Positions 23,674 through 36,304 are shown, counted from the stretch's first letter. The stretch is DNA of 64,000 bases from Pleurodeles waltl (GCF_031143425.1 NC_090440.1:337655844-337719843), one strand, 5' to 3'. A program made the numbers and translations. Notes: generated from the sequence alone by a model not told the origin.

Positions 23674-24445
23674 GATGAACCTAAACCTCCTGGCTAGCTG
23701 ACTGTCCTTGACTTTACCAACCATGTGGATGACAAGCTGCAAACCATTAACCTGGATACCCTCCAGCAATTCCTGGGCACCATCCAGACTTCATCTCCGG
23801 TCACAGGGGGGCTTGACAACATTGCAGGATCTCCACATGATCTGCCCTATATTAAACAGACACCACCTGACAGCCCACACAGAGTCCTGGACATTCCAGG
23901 TCCCACAGCTAACTTTTCAACAGACAGATGTAGGAGTTCAGCAGGAGATGGCAGATCAGGTGTGAGTAGGGATGGAGGCTATGGCTGGCATTCTAGAGGC
24001 AGTCCATAGGTGCCTAAGTCCGAATAAGGACAACTCATCCACTATACAAGGCACCTACTCTCCACGTCATGGACTCCACAGGTGTCATGAGGCAGAGGCA
24101 TGAAAAAATGCCCTGCCAAAGTGGTGCCAGTGAGGTTTCCAACCAGCTGGGAGCAATCCAATACATTTTAGAGTCCACTGAACGGAAGCAGAACTCCCTC
24201 ATTGCCACCAGGGGTGCCTACCACTGTGATGTTGCGCTGTGTTGCAAAACCAGCAGATCCTGCTTGCTGCTGTGTTACCTTATGTGTTGCCACAGATTAA
24301 AGCTGCAGTGGACATAGGATACTCATCTTCAGCCCCCGATGTGTGTGTGCCTTCCTCTACTTCGACACCAATAACACCTTTTTCATGGGAGGCAGTGCAT
24401 ACATCAGAGGATTTCACATCTTTTATCCTAAAAAAGTGCAGATAG
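23674..24445 (+). pseudogene. NAIF1-like gene exon 2 of older element
   Basis: After acceptor TTCCATAG the frame gives DEPKPP, a stop, then a Pro/Thr-rich segment (FTNHVDDKLQTINLDTLQQF) and later frames with scattered stops. Position, acceptor and low-complexity content fit the second exon of an element-encoded Myb protein. There is no recognisable domain beyond that. The end is arbitrary. Confidence 0.4.
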
Positions 24446-25864
24446 CATTTCTCTATGGCACATACACACTTTCTCCTTTGTCCTGTGTTTAACAACATGC
24501 AAGTTTCAAAATAACTGGTACTGTCCTCAATTTGACTCTCCCTCTATTGACCTCACACATTTGTGAACTGTTATAGTGTCCATATACCTAAATGACAATG
24601 TGGTCCTCCTCCTCACTGAAGCACTCCTCTCCTACACATGTCACATGACATGTTCTTCCCATGAACTCTATCTGGATATCCACTTGCTTGAAACATCTGT
24701 TGGGGTTGTTGTCTCATGAATTGTCCTTGTGAAGAACGTAACATTTTTCACATGTTAATAAACACACTAACTTCAACCTGTGAGTTGAATTTTTGTCTGA
24801 GGCAGGACAAATTTGAAAATGTTGCATTGTGTGATGCAAATACGCTGACTACGTACAAAGGAACATGTGTGGATTGGAGCCAGAGACAAAGCCACATAGG
24901 CAGAGTGAAACATATTTGCTTTACCTGATATGTATGTTGGCTAGCAGTTACCGAGGCTCTCAAGCATAAAGTGCAACAGGTATCATGCAGTCATTGTAAA
25001 GCTGATGTAACTCACACCACAGTTGGCTGGTCTAACCATGGATGATAGAAACCAAACAACATTGCTGTGACAAGCAAATGATGCAAGTGTGAGTTTGTAC
25101 TTTAAACATCATTGGATTAGGGTGAATGCAATAACAACAGCATCCCACCAATGCGTGTCCCATGACTTACCTACACAGAGCAACTGTGTGTAAATACTTG
25201 CGTTGTGCTGTGTATCAATTCACATCCAGATTGTCACATACACTGCTCAACAATGTTTGTAGATAGCTCATGTGTTTCCATGGCCAACCTGACAGGTACC
25301 TGTTAATAGGAAAATCATCTAGTCTCACATGTAGCCGAATACTGCTATCAAAGGCAAAGGCATGTACCTAATATAACTCTAGTAGGCATGGTAATTAATT
25401 AAAATTTAAATTTATGTAACTAACCTTACCTAACATACAAAACCTAACTATCGTAACCTAACCTATATTACCTTATATTAACTACTACCTAAACCTATCT
25501 TAACTTAATCTGCCTTAGTCTATACATTTAAAAACACATGAAAACATCAACCCCCTCCCTTCAAACACATCAACAGACAAAGAGAACAGTCACAGTCACT
25601 ACTTCTATTCATAAACTAACTAAACATTTAGGTCTAAACATAGATATATATTTTTTTGTATTTTTCAACATCTTTTTCTCCATTTTTTTATTTGTTTATA
25701 AACACATAACTTATACATCAACTCCCCACCCACTAAAAACTCCATAAAACCAGATCTCTAAAACGTACTCACCCCTATGATACTAACACTATCCTAAACT
25801 ACACTAACTTACCTAAACTAAGCTATCTAAAAACACCTACAATAAAAACAGCTGTCTACAAGGG
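24446..25864. other. AT-rich DNA with degenerate CCTAA-like low complexity
   Basis: No gene is seen. About 25395-25540 and 25740-25830 are dominated by irregular taacctaa-type words. These are not in register and are low complexity rather than a telomeric array. Confidence 0.5.
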
Positions 25865-26330
25865 AAGGGAAGAAAAAGTCCTTGTGTCTCATCCTGCCCC
25901 TTTGTGTCACTGCATTGCCTGTTAATCTCCTGAAGCAGGATGAGCATATTGCTCAGCTTATACTCCAGGCTGGCAACATAAAATTTAAGGTCTGTAACTT
26001 ATTTTCGCCGGTCCTGCTCAAAGTCCTGTGTGAGTGATTGGGTATGAGCATGGGTAACATACTGGTGTGTGTGACTCATGGTGAAGATGGAAGGTCATGC
26101 TCCTACAGACCCAACCTTGACTGCACCTGAGCCTTGATGGTGGTAGGCATTTCCAGCTTTGGTATACCTTGTGGGAATGCCATCCAGACCCCAGATGTCT
26201 TCTCCTTCTCGAAGGTATTTCCCATCTTCATAAATTCCTTGTGCACTTTTTGAATGTGAGGGTAACTGTTCTCCCTTATGTGGTGCTGCTTCTTTTGGGC
26301 TGGGGTCATGTTGCCTGTTAATCATAAAGA
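25865..26330 (-). pseudogene. Unrecognised exon-like remnant
   Basis: On the minus strand an acceptor-like TTAACAG precedes an open stretch (MTPAQKKQHHIRENSYPHI and on) of 68 codons, and then a second stretch with a Leu-rich helix (SNMLILLQEINRQ). I do not recognise the family. Its place downstream of the older Myb gene suggests it belongs to the same decayed element, but that is a guess. Confidence 0.25.
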
Positions 26331-26769
26331 AAACATGAAATACAAAGGTTAACTTGGTAAATGATAGTCAAACATGATACTTAAATACTATCTTCAAATA
26401 ACACGTTGCACTGTACATATCCCAAATATATTTTGAAGGTCTAAGTGATCATATATCTGCACAATATTTATCCAAAATTACTATGGTCAAAGTACCAAAT
26501 GTTGCATAATAGTAAATGCACCGTCTTGAAACTTCTAGACATGACCATGTCAGCATGAGTATGCTTCAGAAGAATGTTGTTTTATGACCATGTCTTAGAC
26601 CTGACAGCCTTAGGGTGGTCATCCCCCAACTTTGTGCCTGCCTCCATCTATTTTTCTGACCCTGTTTTTGCTGATTTTAGGACTTTGCAGACTTTACCAC
26701 TGCTACCAAGTGCTGAAGTGCATGTGCTCTCTCCCCTAAACATGGTAACCTAACCAATTGGCATATTTA

Positions 26770-27248
26770 GGGGCAGATTTAAGGAACATGGCACAGCACC
26801 CAATGCACCGCCACATTCCTTACGCCACTTAGCTCCCCCTACCGCCACCATTTGTCCGCCGTATCCAAGATACAGCACACCATGGTGTAGGGTAGAGGGC
26901 AATAGCATCAACATTTATGACACTATTGATGTACTGTTCAGGATTAGCACCAAACATTTGGCCCTAACCCTGAACAGTACACAGGAGCCCATTGTAAACA
27001 ATGCTGTGCCCCCTTTTTAACGCATGCTCTGAACAGGCGTTAAAAGTCCAGAAAAATTATGCAAATAAATTCATTGTGCCATTTTTTCAGCCTCCCAAAT
27101 GGGGGAACACACCCTTTGGCATACATTATGCCTGACGCAGGCATTGCACCACTTTGTAAATATGGTGCGGGAAAAAGGTCACCTTAGTGGCGCCTTAGCA
27201 TCAAAACAATGACGCTAAAGTGGCTCTATGCCCTCTTAAATAAGGGCC
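26770..27248. mobile_element. 479 bp MITE with TTA target duplication, inside LTR-2
   Basis: TTA flanks both ends (26767-26769 and 27249-27251). The ends are GGGGCAGATTTAAG and the inverted GGCCCTTATTTAAG. Interior inverted repeats are prominent, for example GTACTGTTCAGG with CCTGAACAGTAC. A diverged relative in the opposite orientation is at 39840-40355. Confidence 0.85.
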
Positions 27249-28061
27249 TTAATTTACCAATATGTCCCCAGTAAAGTGCACTAGTAGAACTGCAGCACTG
27301 ATTGTGCCATCCACCTAAGTGGCCCCTTAACCATGTCTCAGGCCTGCCATTGCAAGGCATGTGTGTGCAATTTCACTGACACTTCAACTTGGCATTTACA
27401 ACTACTTGCCAAGCCATAAAATCCCCCTTTTCTACGTATAAGTCACCCCAAGATAGGCCTTATGTAACCCACAGGACAGGGTGCTATTTACATTACCTTT
27501 GTTTTTTACAAGTTCTGGTAGTAAAAAACTCACAATTTCAATTTCCACTACTGCGAGGCCTGCTCCTCTTATAGACTAACATTACAACTGCCCTCAGATA
27601 CCTTTAAGTGATAGATTCTGATCTGGAAGTAGTAGTCCTGCCATGTCAGAATGGTAATAAGAAATCCTGCTCACTGCTTAAGTTGGATTTAATATTACTA
27701 TTTTAGAAATTCAATTTTTGGAAAGTGGGCATTTCTTTGCACTTACTACCATCTGTGCCTTACAACACAGTCTCCAGTCCACAATTGGCCTGTGCTGGTT
27801 GACAGCTCCCCTTGTGCATTCCACCCAGACAGCCATATACACAGGACACTCAGTCACATCGGCATTCATCTGCATACTGAAGGGGTCTCCCTGGACAGGG
27901 AGGGTGGAGTGGTTTCCTCTTACACTTCAAAGGCCAGTGGCTTGGACTGGGAACCCCCCCCCACTCCAGGGATCCTGGCAGAAAGGACTGGACTGAAAGA
28001 GAAACATGTGAACTTCAAAACCACTCTTTGAAGATTCCCTCACTTCAAAGGCATTTTTGGG

Positions 28062-28069
28062 TATATAAA
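28062..28069 (+). promoter_or_regulatory. TATA-like box of LTR-2
   Basis: TATATAAA in GGGTATATAAACGGGG lies about 1.1 kb before the LTR end. The position suits an LTR promoter; no transcript evidence is available. Confidence 0.45.
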
Positions 28070-29432
28070 CGGGGTCTCTGAATCCACCAAATCAGATACC
28101 TCAACACCTCAACTCTGTGAGAGAAACAGCCTGGCTGTCCAAAAGAATCATCTAGACTGCTTTGCTGAGAAGGACTGTTGCCTTGCTGTTGCTCTGCTGC
28201 CTTCTGGCCTCTGACTTTGCTGGAAGGACTCTGCCTTCCACAAAGTGCTCTCCAAGGGCTTGGATTGACTTGCCGCCTATCTTGAAGTCTCAGGGACAGC
28301 AAAGACTTCATCTACTAGCTTTTGGTTAGTTTTCCAACTTCAGCAATGCCAGGAACAACTTCAGCGTCACCAGCACCAATGCTGCAGCTTGCTCCCACTT
28401 CATGGACATCGCTGCATAAAACAATTGCGGCCTGCAACGCAAGTCGACATTGCTACAATGCCTCTGATGTCACGCAGTGTGATTGCGCTGCTCCGAAGTC
28501 GACTCATCAAGTCTTGATCGCCTGGATTCATTGACCCCGCACGGATCACAAGGAGCCCATGCCTTGCCATCAATGCCGCACCAGCTCCCCCTGCAACTGG
28601 ACAGAACTGACGCCTCACCTCCCCTGCCTCGCAGTACAGAACCTATACCTCACCTCCCCGGATGCCTTGAGTGAATGACACCGCTCTGGCTCCTGCGACG
28701 CTTCATCTCCTAAATCCGTGGGACATCTTTGTTTAATTTGCAAAGGTACAATGCCTGGAGGTCTGTGTGACTCTGTGACCAGCGCCTGTGGGGTCAGATT
28801 TTCGGGAACGTCTCCGTCAATGACGCCGTGGTAGCCCCAGTAGGACATATGGAGTTTCTAAGCCCTTTAGTGGGATTTAATCTTTAAAAAATCATAACTT
28901 TGCTTGTGTACATTGGACGTTCATTATTCTTACCTTATTCTATTAAAATAAATAGTATCTATTTTTCTAAACCTGTGTGGTATATTTTTGTGTTGTTTTT
29001 ACTGTGTTACTGAATGATACATTGCACAAATACTGTACACATTGCCTTCTATGTTAAGCCTGACTGTTCGGTGACAAGCTACCAGAGGGTGGGCACAGAA
29101 TAATTTGGATTGTGTTGTGACTTATTCTGACTAGGACTGTGGTCCCTACTTGGACAAGGGTATATACCTATGCCAACTAGAAACTCCAATTTCTAACACC
29201 ATGGTATAGCACACTTCATGTTGTACTGATCAGCAGAGTCTCTTCTGCATTCTGCAATGCTTTTGATTCCATTGGCATTAGCCAAAATAAGATGAGTAAA
29301 GACTGCAAATTACAAGTATTGTGTCACAACATTGGGTGCCTGATATGGCAAAGACACTTATCTGGGCCCATTGCTACATAGAATTTACATGTACTAGGTA
29401 TCATATATGAAAATGGAAGGTGGTTAGCTTAC

Positions 29433-29747
29433 TCACATCACATAGAGTTGTATGAAACAACTCCTATATGAACTCCTGTAAGTACATTGTAAGCTGTGAC
29501 ATGATTTCTGCGGATCAAGTCCGCCCAGCGATGCTTCAGTTGGTGGGTTGTTCACATGTGGAAGCAGTCCTTCTCCCACCATAGCTTGTGCGTCTCCGTC
29601 TTTTATCCCAGTATATCTCACCCTCCCATGGCCACCATATTGGGCAGGTAGTGCATCACTAGCCAAAGGAACCCTGCAAATGTCTGGGTAGTCATGGTCT
29701 TTGCCCTTCCCTTCTCTGACATGTCCCTCCCCAAACTCACTATGCAC
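29433..29747 (-). pseudogene. Myb/SANT-like exon remnant (partner gene of older element)
   Basis: In one minus-strand frame the sequence reads HQLKHRWADLIRRN, matching the (K/R)RW.D(I/L)RRR recognition-helix signature of Myb/SANT-like domains. A stop and frameshift lie just before it. The surrounding frames are open for up to 104 codons. It may be the second Myb gene of the older Harbinger-like element, separated from the first by LTR-2. Confidence 0.4.
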
Positions 29748-29749
29748 AA

Positions 29750-31586
29750 CCTACAAACCAAAGCCCAAAACTACTCCCAACTAACCCTTACATCTAAAAT
29801 ACCCCAAAGATGTTCTCCTGACAAAACACTGTTTAATGCAATGAAATTCAAAATACAAATACAAAGGACAATAAAGGTGTGAGCCACACAACAGAGACAG
29901 CACAACAAACTCCAACATCAGCACTCCTCTCCCCAGTAACACTACAACACAACCTCTCCCAAGCTCAGACAAAAGCACTGTGAGTTGAAGAGAACGTGAA
30001 AGTAACTTTACAGTTCCTGGTTTGCAGCATGGCTGATCCATTGCATCACTTCCTGGGCAGATGCAGCAAGTTATCAGCTGATGTGGCAATATTTTTTGTG
30101 CTTCAAGCCAATGCGTGGATTTCACACAAGGCCTAACAAAGCACCATGTGGTGATTCAGATGGGTGAGGTAGGATGCATCTTTTTTGGCTGATGGGATGG
30201 CTGAAAAGACACGCATTGAGCTCATGAGTTTGTTTTTTGACACAATGAGGGACATATGTGGTTTTATGTATAGTGTAATGTGGAATGTACGTAAAAAGTT
30301 ACAGGAATTGATGTATTGCCTGTGTATAGTAAGGTTTGCCTGCTTCCTGTCTTTCTGGGTGTCCGATTTGTGTGTTGGGAGTACACATAGGTGAAAGTGC
30401 ATGCATTATTAGGATCAGACTACACACAGGGTGCAATCCCAATGGTTGTGTAATGGCACACCTTTGAATGGCTGCCCCATGTGACAACTATGTATTGACA
30501 CCTGATTACATTGCTTGAGTTCGCCCAAGGGTCGCCTCATCCTTGCTCTGGAATTAGATTAGCGCACCCACATCTAAGACAGCGCAGACTTCTGCAAATC
30601 TGTGCCATGTCCCAAGGTGCAAACAACAGGCTATCAGGCAACCTGGGGAGGGTGGTTACAGTCTCCTATGAAAGCAAATGCTAGGATGGCCTTGACACAT
30701 GTACAGGGATGTATGGATAGGGCCATTTGACCCCCCCCCCGCAGGGGACTCCCATCAGGGGACACACTGCCAGTGCCTTTGTTGACTTTGCCTCTAGCCC
30801 TACATCTTACACACAGCATACAGTCTGAATCTAAGTGGGGAGATATTGGCATGTGCGCACCCATCCTTGCACAAGAGGGTGCACCCTCAGTTGATGCCAC
30901 AGTCAGTGTAAGTCTCCCTACACCACAGCTTTGTCATGAATGTCTTCATATACATGTGCAGCACTTCAGGTATTTTCATAGAACCTGGGGGACCACAAAG
31001 TGTGTGCAAAGCGCCATTAGGCACCTGCAGGACTTATACCACATGGAACTTACTGTGAATACTGTGGCACTTAAGGTGCCATTTCAAAATGAGATAGCAT
31101 GCAAAGGTGTCCCGACTAGTCCCATTCACATCATTCATGCACATGATTTTCACTCATGCTAATGGTGCGATGGTAGACCACCATGCATGCCTTTGTCTGA
31201 CCTCTGACATGCTAAGGCCAGCAACACAGCATATATCACACAATTACTACACTCTGCATCAATGTGGTGTTGTGTGTGCATAGCAGTGTGTGTAGACATG
31301 CAGTACCCATGTAGTTTGACACTTCGATAGGTAAAGAGACTCATGTGGACCAGGCACTGTTCCAACCTTGCCAGACATCCCCTGTACAGCCTAAACAAGG
31401 ATGTATCAATTGATGTGACCATGGCCTATATATTTTCATGTGCCCTGCATTTTGTTGCTCACTTTGGCTATGTCGGACAGTGCCATCGATAGTTCATGTG
31501 CATGAAGGTGTTGAGTGAACTGTGATGCAAATTGACAGCAGATTGAGTGGATTTGTGAGCCTTTTCTACAGCCCCATGTTGGCATC
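29750..31586. other. Unassigned DNA
   Basis: No transposase motif, terminal repeat, RNA gene or LINE motif is recognised here. A C homopolymer lies near 30731. The open frames are short. Confidence 0.4.
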
Positions 31587-31970
31587 TGTAGGAGGCTGGC
31601 CTGGTTTGCAGTGGGTACCTAAGGTACTTACACCTTATGCCAGGTCCACTTATCCCTTATTAGTGAAATATGTTCAGTGTCTAGAAGCCAGGCTGTCTAT
31701 AGGTAGCTGTAGGCAGAGCAGCCAAGACTGAACTAGGAGACATGCAAAGCTCTTGCAATACCACTGTAGTCACACAGTACTCACACATAAGAAGGACAAT
31801 GCTCAGTGTTACCAAAAATAAAGGTACTTTATTTTAGCGACACAAGGCCAAAAATATCTTAGAGGCTATACTCCCTTAGAAGGTAAGTATTATACATAAA
31901 AAATACACTAGTAACCAAAATCATAGAGGAAACATACAGAGGGAAAGGTCTTAGTTAGACTGTCCTGCTT
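31587..31970 (-). mobile_element. Antisense LTR 3' end, same family as LTR-4, truncated
   Basis: TGTAGGAGGCTGGCCTGG is the inverse of the end of LTR-4 (51835-51850). The next 350 bp match it in reverse: ACAAGGTGTAAGTACC-type, AATAAGGGAT-type and TCCTAGTTCAG words all correspond. At about 31970 the match stops where Harbinger-3 sequence begins. Confidence 0.75.
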
Positions 31971-32140
31971 GTTACACTCATGGCCCACTATATCACTTCC
32001 CATCCCCTTTCACACAGACATGGCCCAGCATACATGCTGCATGCTGCCCAGGGCCCATCCACCAACCCCCCCAAAAGATGCCTTCACACACACCACTCCG
32101 TACATTCATGCCCCATGCATCGTGCTCACAGTGTACTCTC

Positions 32141-32254
32141 CTGTTGGTCTGGAGGCCCATACAGCAGTCCATACTGGGGTAGAAATCCATCCACTAGTCT
32201 CTCCAACTCCGCCGAGGTGAATGCAGTGGCCCTTTCCCCAGTCACACAGGCCAT
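32141..32254 (-). pseudogene. Myb-A exon 1 remnant, Harbinger-3
   Basis: It is 114 nt, identical in length to the Harbinger-2 exon, encoding ..GERATAFTSAELERLVDGF and ending GPPDQQ. The donor has changed from GTAAGT to GAGAGT, so splicing is lost. Confidence 0.7.
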
Positions 32255-32691
32255 GTTAGGTTCCAGACACAGGTTACAGCACATGCAGTGTAGGTCCTCT
32301 CCTGTTGAAGGTCAGGTAGCAAGTGAGTGAACAGATAGAAAATGGTGGTGACGTCCGCCACGGTGCATACCGTCACCACAGGCGTACATCACCATTGGCC
32401 ACTGTAACCCATAGGGCCCAATTATAACCAATGAGGAGTTGCACGGCGGTTCCCGTCTCCTGCAACGGCGCACAACATCAGCGGAATTACCTCACTTCCA
32501 CCTGTCCCTCCATACAGGACAGGCAGACACCATTTCTCGGGGGGCAGTGCGTGGAACATAACTGTGTCACAGATCACAATTGTACATACAGGACATATGC
32601 CAGTAATACATTTAAAATTCACATCATGCATTTAACTGTAGTGGCTACAATGTACATTTTATGACCGCTCCTCACTCTTTTGCCCCATAGA

Positions 32692-33815
32692 TTGCAACCG
32701 CTGCGGATGAATATGAGATGGAGACATCCCCCGTGTACAGACCTCTGGTGGACTTGGCAACAATTGAGAACAGGCACATTATACTCACCTACAGACTTGA
32801 CAGTGCTACTATCACGGAGCTGTGTGCCCAAATGGAGCCTGTCATGATATCTGCTATCCATCACCCCATTGGGATCATCCCACTTGTGCAAGTGCTATCT
32901 GTGATCCATTTCTTAGCAAGTGGTTCTTTCCAAGTGACAGTGTGCTTGGCAGCAGGAATGTCACAGCTGAGGTTCTCAATAGTGCTGACAAGAGTGTTGG
33001 GTGCCCTGATTAAACACATATGCAGCTACATTGTTTTCCCCCAGGAGGAGGATTTGCCCACAGTGAAGGCTGACTTCAATGCAATGGGACATATCCCCAA
33101 CATAATTTGGGTGATTGATGGAACACAAATTGCATTTGTCCCCCCACCCCGGCAAAATGAACAGGTCTTCGGAAATCGGAAAAAAAAATCACTTAATGAA
33201 TGTGCAGATGGTGTGTTTGTCGGACCAGTACATCTCCCACGTCAATGCTAAGTATCCTGGGTCGGTGCATGATGCCTTTATCCTGAGGAATAGCAGCATC
33301 CCAAATGTGATGGTCCACCTACAGAGGCACGGTGTGTGGCTAATAAGTGAACCCTGGTTCCCACCCAGTGGATGTTGATATATGGGTATGGTGTGGGTCA
33401 TAAGGGATAGTGTGTGGCTAACAGTTGTCCCTCAATATTTGCAGGTGACTCAGGGTATCCAAACATATCATGGCTACTGACCCCTGTGAGGAATCCTTGG
33501 ACAAGGGCTGAGGAACGTTACAATGAGGCACATGGGCGAACAAGAAGGATTATTGAATGTACCTTTGGCCTCCTGAAGACCAGGTTCCGGTGCCTCCGTC
33601 TGACTGGTGGAGTGCTACACACCCAAGAAGGTCTGCCAGATAATCGTGGCATGCTGCATGTTGCATAACCTTGCCTTGAGACGCCATGTGCCTTTTCTGC
33701 AGAGTAGGAGGCTGGAGACGGCCATGTGGCAGCAGTGGACCATGTGCACAGTTAAGAAGTGGAGGCAGAGGATGAGGACAACAGATCTGCAGTGATTATA
33801 CAATACTTCCAATGA
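32692..33815 (+). pseudogene. HARBI1-like transposase, Harbinger-3
   Basis: Homology starts after a CCATAG acceptor and covers the whole catalytic region: VYRPLVDLATIENRHIIL, then VIDGTQIAFVPP, HDAFILRNSSIPN, GDSGYPNISWLLTPV and IIECTFGLLKTRF. The frame is broken in an A-run near 33180, and again near 33605. An intron (33347-33444) sits at the position used in Harbinger-1. Catalytic acidic positions are kept, but His of DGTH is Gln. The stop at 33813-33815 is followed 7 nt later by a GTAAGA donor. Confidence 0.8.
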
Positions 33816-34294
33816 CACACAGGTAAGACAGTGCTACTTCACATTTCATTGTCAGTTTTTTGTTTCACTTTGTCACTGGCAGGCTGTGATTTCCCACTTC
33901 TATGCCCACTCACTGTACCCTTTGGCAACTCTTTTTGCCGATGTTGGTGCCCCACTATCGCTCCTGGTATTGTCCCTGCAGCCAACTACAGGTCTATCCT
34001 ATGTTAACATTATTGTACAGTTGAATTGCAATGTTTAAACCTTGTTAAACGAATACATACTTTATTCATTTGACATACTGCATACTTGTATTTGTTCAAT
34101 TGTGTTTATTGCAGTGCTAACAAGAAAAGGGGGAGGTGCAATGGGGTGGGGTGATGATGGAGGAAAGTCCAGGGTATAGCTCCAGTCTATTTGTAGCACG
34201 GGTGGATTGTCCAAGGGGCCATCGGAAGGGGAGCAATGGCAGTTTAAGTTGGACAGAGTGACTGAGTGGGACACAAGGGTAACAAGGGTAACAA

Positions 34295-35100
34295 TCAGGA
34301 GAGTCTTATTTCCTGGTGGGGGTCTTGGCAATAGTCTTGCAGGGAATGTTTGTGGGTTGGTTCTCCTTCTGCAGGGGTAGGAGTGCTGGTTGCCGGTTGG
34401 TCCTGTGACAGGGCCTCCTGTCCGCTAGCGGCAGCGCTGGTGGAGGACTGTTCAGTAGTCTGGCTAGTGACAGGGGCCCGCTGGTGTGACACTGCCTCTC
34501 TCATAATGTTGGCCGTATCTGCCAGCACCCTGCAATGGTGACCGGGGTGGTGCCAATGGCCTTTAAGTCCTCCCTGATCCCCTGGTAGTGTCCGTCCTGC
34601 AGCCGCCTGTTCTCCTGCACATTGTCCAGGATCTGGCCCAGCGTATCCTGGGAATGTTGGTATGCTCCCAGGATCACCGTGAGTGCCCCATGGAGAGTCG
34701 GTTCCCTGAGCCTGTCGTTCCCCTAGCGCACAGCAGTCCTCCCAGCTTCCCTGTTGTCCTGTGTCTCTGTCCCCTGAACTGTGTGCCCACTGCCACTGAC
34801 CCCAGGTCCCTGATTGTCTTGGGTTTGTGGTGTGCAGTGGGGCCCTGTAGTGATGGACACACCACTGATTGACTTGTCCAGGGGACAGCGGTATGGGCAC
34901 GGAGCGTGGGTTCTGTGGTGGTGTTTCCTGAGGGGGAGGCTCTGTGGTGGTGTGCGACTGTGGCTGGATAAACGCCTGTCCGGAGGTCCCTGATGGGCCA
35001 GGTTGGACATCCAGATCCAGGCAATCAGAGTCACTGTCATCACTGTGGGCCTCTTTGGGGGGACTGGATGCTGCTGGTACCTCTTCTCCGGTGACATTAG
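34295..35100 (-). pseudogene. Myb-B exon 2 remnant, Harbinger-3
   Basis: Frame-shifted segments match Myb-B exon 2: an acidic start (DSDDSDCLDLDVQP-like), a Pro/Thr-rich linker, and a tail reading TSTPTPAEGEPTHKHSLQD. The DNA-binding exon 1 is not present in this fragment. Confidence 0.65.
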
Positions 35101-35465
35101 CTGAGATACCTGTGAGGATGTAAATGCAGTGTTATTGTTTCTGTCTGTGACATATTGTACACAGATGGGTTGCCCTCTATGGTTGGTTTTGCCCCGGCAG
35201 CTTTCACTTGTGTATGTTAGCGTATGGTGGGAAGATTTGTTCTCTCTGCTGTGCATGCTTTAGTGATAGGTGTCCATGCAGGTCTGTGAGTAGTGTCCAT
35301 GCATTGGTGGTGCATGAAGGGCTTGGCATAGGGATGAGTGAGATGTGATGGTAGGGTGTGTGGGTAGTGGTGGAGTGATGGGAGTGAGGGTGGGGGTATG
35401 CAATAGCAAGCAGGTAGGGGGGTGATAGTAGTAGAGAGTTGACTTACCCTTTGCCACCACACACA

Positions 35466-36304
35466 TTGATCAATGTGAATATTTGTAGCAAATTACATTA
35501 ACCACTCTTAATACTGATTATGATTCTAAGCAAAGTCAACTTTGTAACAAACACATGTACTTTCATTACACTTCTTATGGATCTTACCCTGGATTCCCCT
35601 GAACTTGAGACCTCCTCTCACGTCTTCCATTCTACATATGTTGAGGATACTAATCATTTTTTTTGTTCCTGAGCCTTCATGTAGAGCTGAGGTGGCAACT
35701 CCCTTATGTACCTTATGTTTCAAGAATTATAACCTTCTTTTAATGTACTCAACAACATGTGGACATTTTGATACAGCATTGATGTCTCCTTCCTCAAGCA
35801 CGTTCCTGTGATGGAAAAGTTTGGCAGGTTTCTCCTTGTGATACCCACGTAACAGCAGAGAATGCCAATGGATTATGGTTGTCTTATTTCATATTCATTT
35901 GTACACAGGGTTCAGCCCAAAGCCTCAACTTGCAAGAAGAAGGAAGCAGAGACCTATGTACCCCTCAATGTCTAAGGGAAGTCTGTCTTAACTTCTAACA
36001 AGAGCATTAATTAAAACAAGCAGAATCTCTAACATGAAATGTATTGGTTTCATCTCCTTGATGGATTAATCGGCTTTGGATCTGTCATCTGCATTTGCAA
36101 CACCACCCGAATTTCTCATCCCACAGATCCATGACAGTTACTATGACTTTGGACATCCTACGTTCCTTGTACATGATAAATAGGAGGCATCAGTTGCTCA
36201 TTAAATCTTCACATACTGTAATGAAATGTATTCTCTCAGGGCCATATTTATGAGGATTTGGTGTATTCAGTGCAGCAAGAAATATATTTTCTGTCACCGA
36301 CAGA
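35466..36304. other. Unassigned DNA
   Basis: No recognisable gene or element is seen between the edge of Harbinger-3 and the C-rich element that follows. Confidence 0.4.

Larger units (their letters stand above)
21218..24470 (+). mobile_element. Older divergent Harbinger-like element (partial)
   Basis: It starts with GGGCATCATTTACAAG at 21218, the type of end seen in this genome's hairpin/Harbinger families, then palindrome-rich sequence, then a two-exon Myb/SANT gene. I found no matching right end and no transposase in the following sequence, so the right limit is arbitrary. A possible partner-protein remnant lies at 29433-29640, beyond LTR-2. Confidence 0.45.
26591..29198 (+). mobile_element. 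LTR-2: solo Gypsy-type LTR carrying a MITE
   Basis: It runs from TGTCTTAGACC to TTTCTAACA (TG..CA) and aligns with LTR-1 and LTR-3 over their last 300 bp. No internal region follows, so it is a solo LTR. Without the 479 bp MITE it is about 2.1 kb. CCA flanks both sides, but this is too short to be a convincing target duplication. A TATA-like box is at 28062. Confidence 0.7.
31971..35465 (+). mobile_element. Harbinger-3: internal fragment of the three-gene Harbinger
   Basis: The gene order matches Harbinger-1: Myb-A exon 1 (-), transposase (+), Myb-B exon 2 (-). The left edge falls inside Myb-A intron 1, and the right edge falls just past the Myb-B splice donor region (GACTTACCC at about 35440). 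Both termini, Myb-A exons 2-3, Myb-B exon 1 and transposase exon 1 are missing. It is more diverged than the two full copies and is probably the oldest of the three. Confidence 0.8.

Noticed and set aside
25395..25540. CCTAA-like words resembling telomere repeat
   Set aside because: The words are not in register, are interrupted by other sequence and never form consecutive TTAGGG/CCCTAA units. Low complexity explains them.
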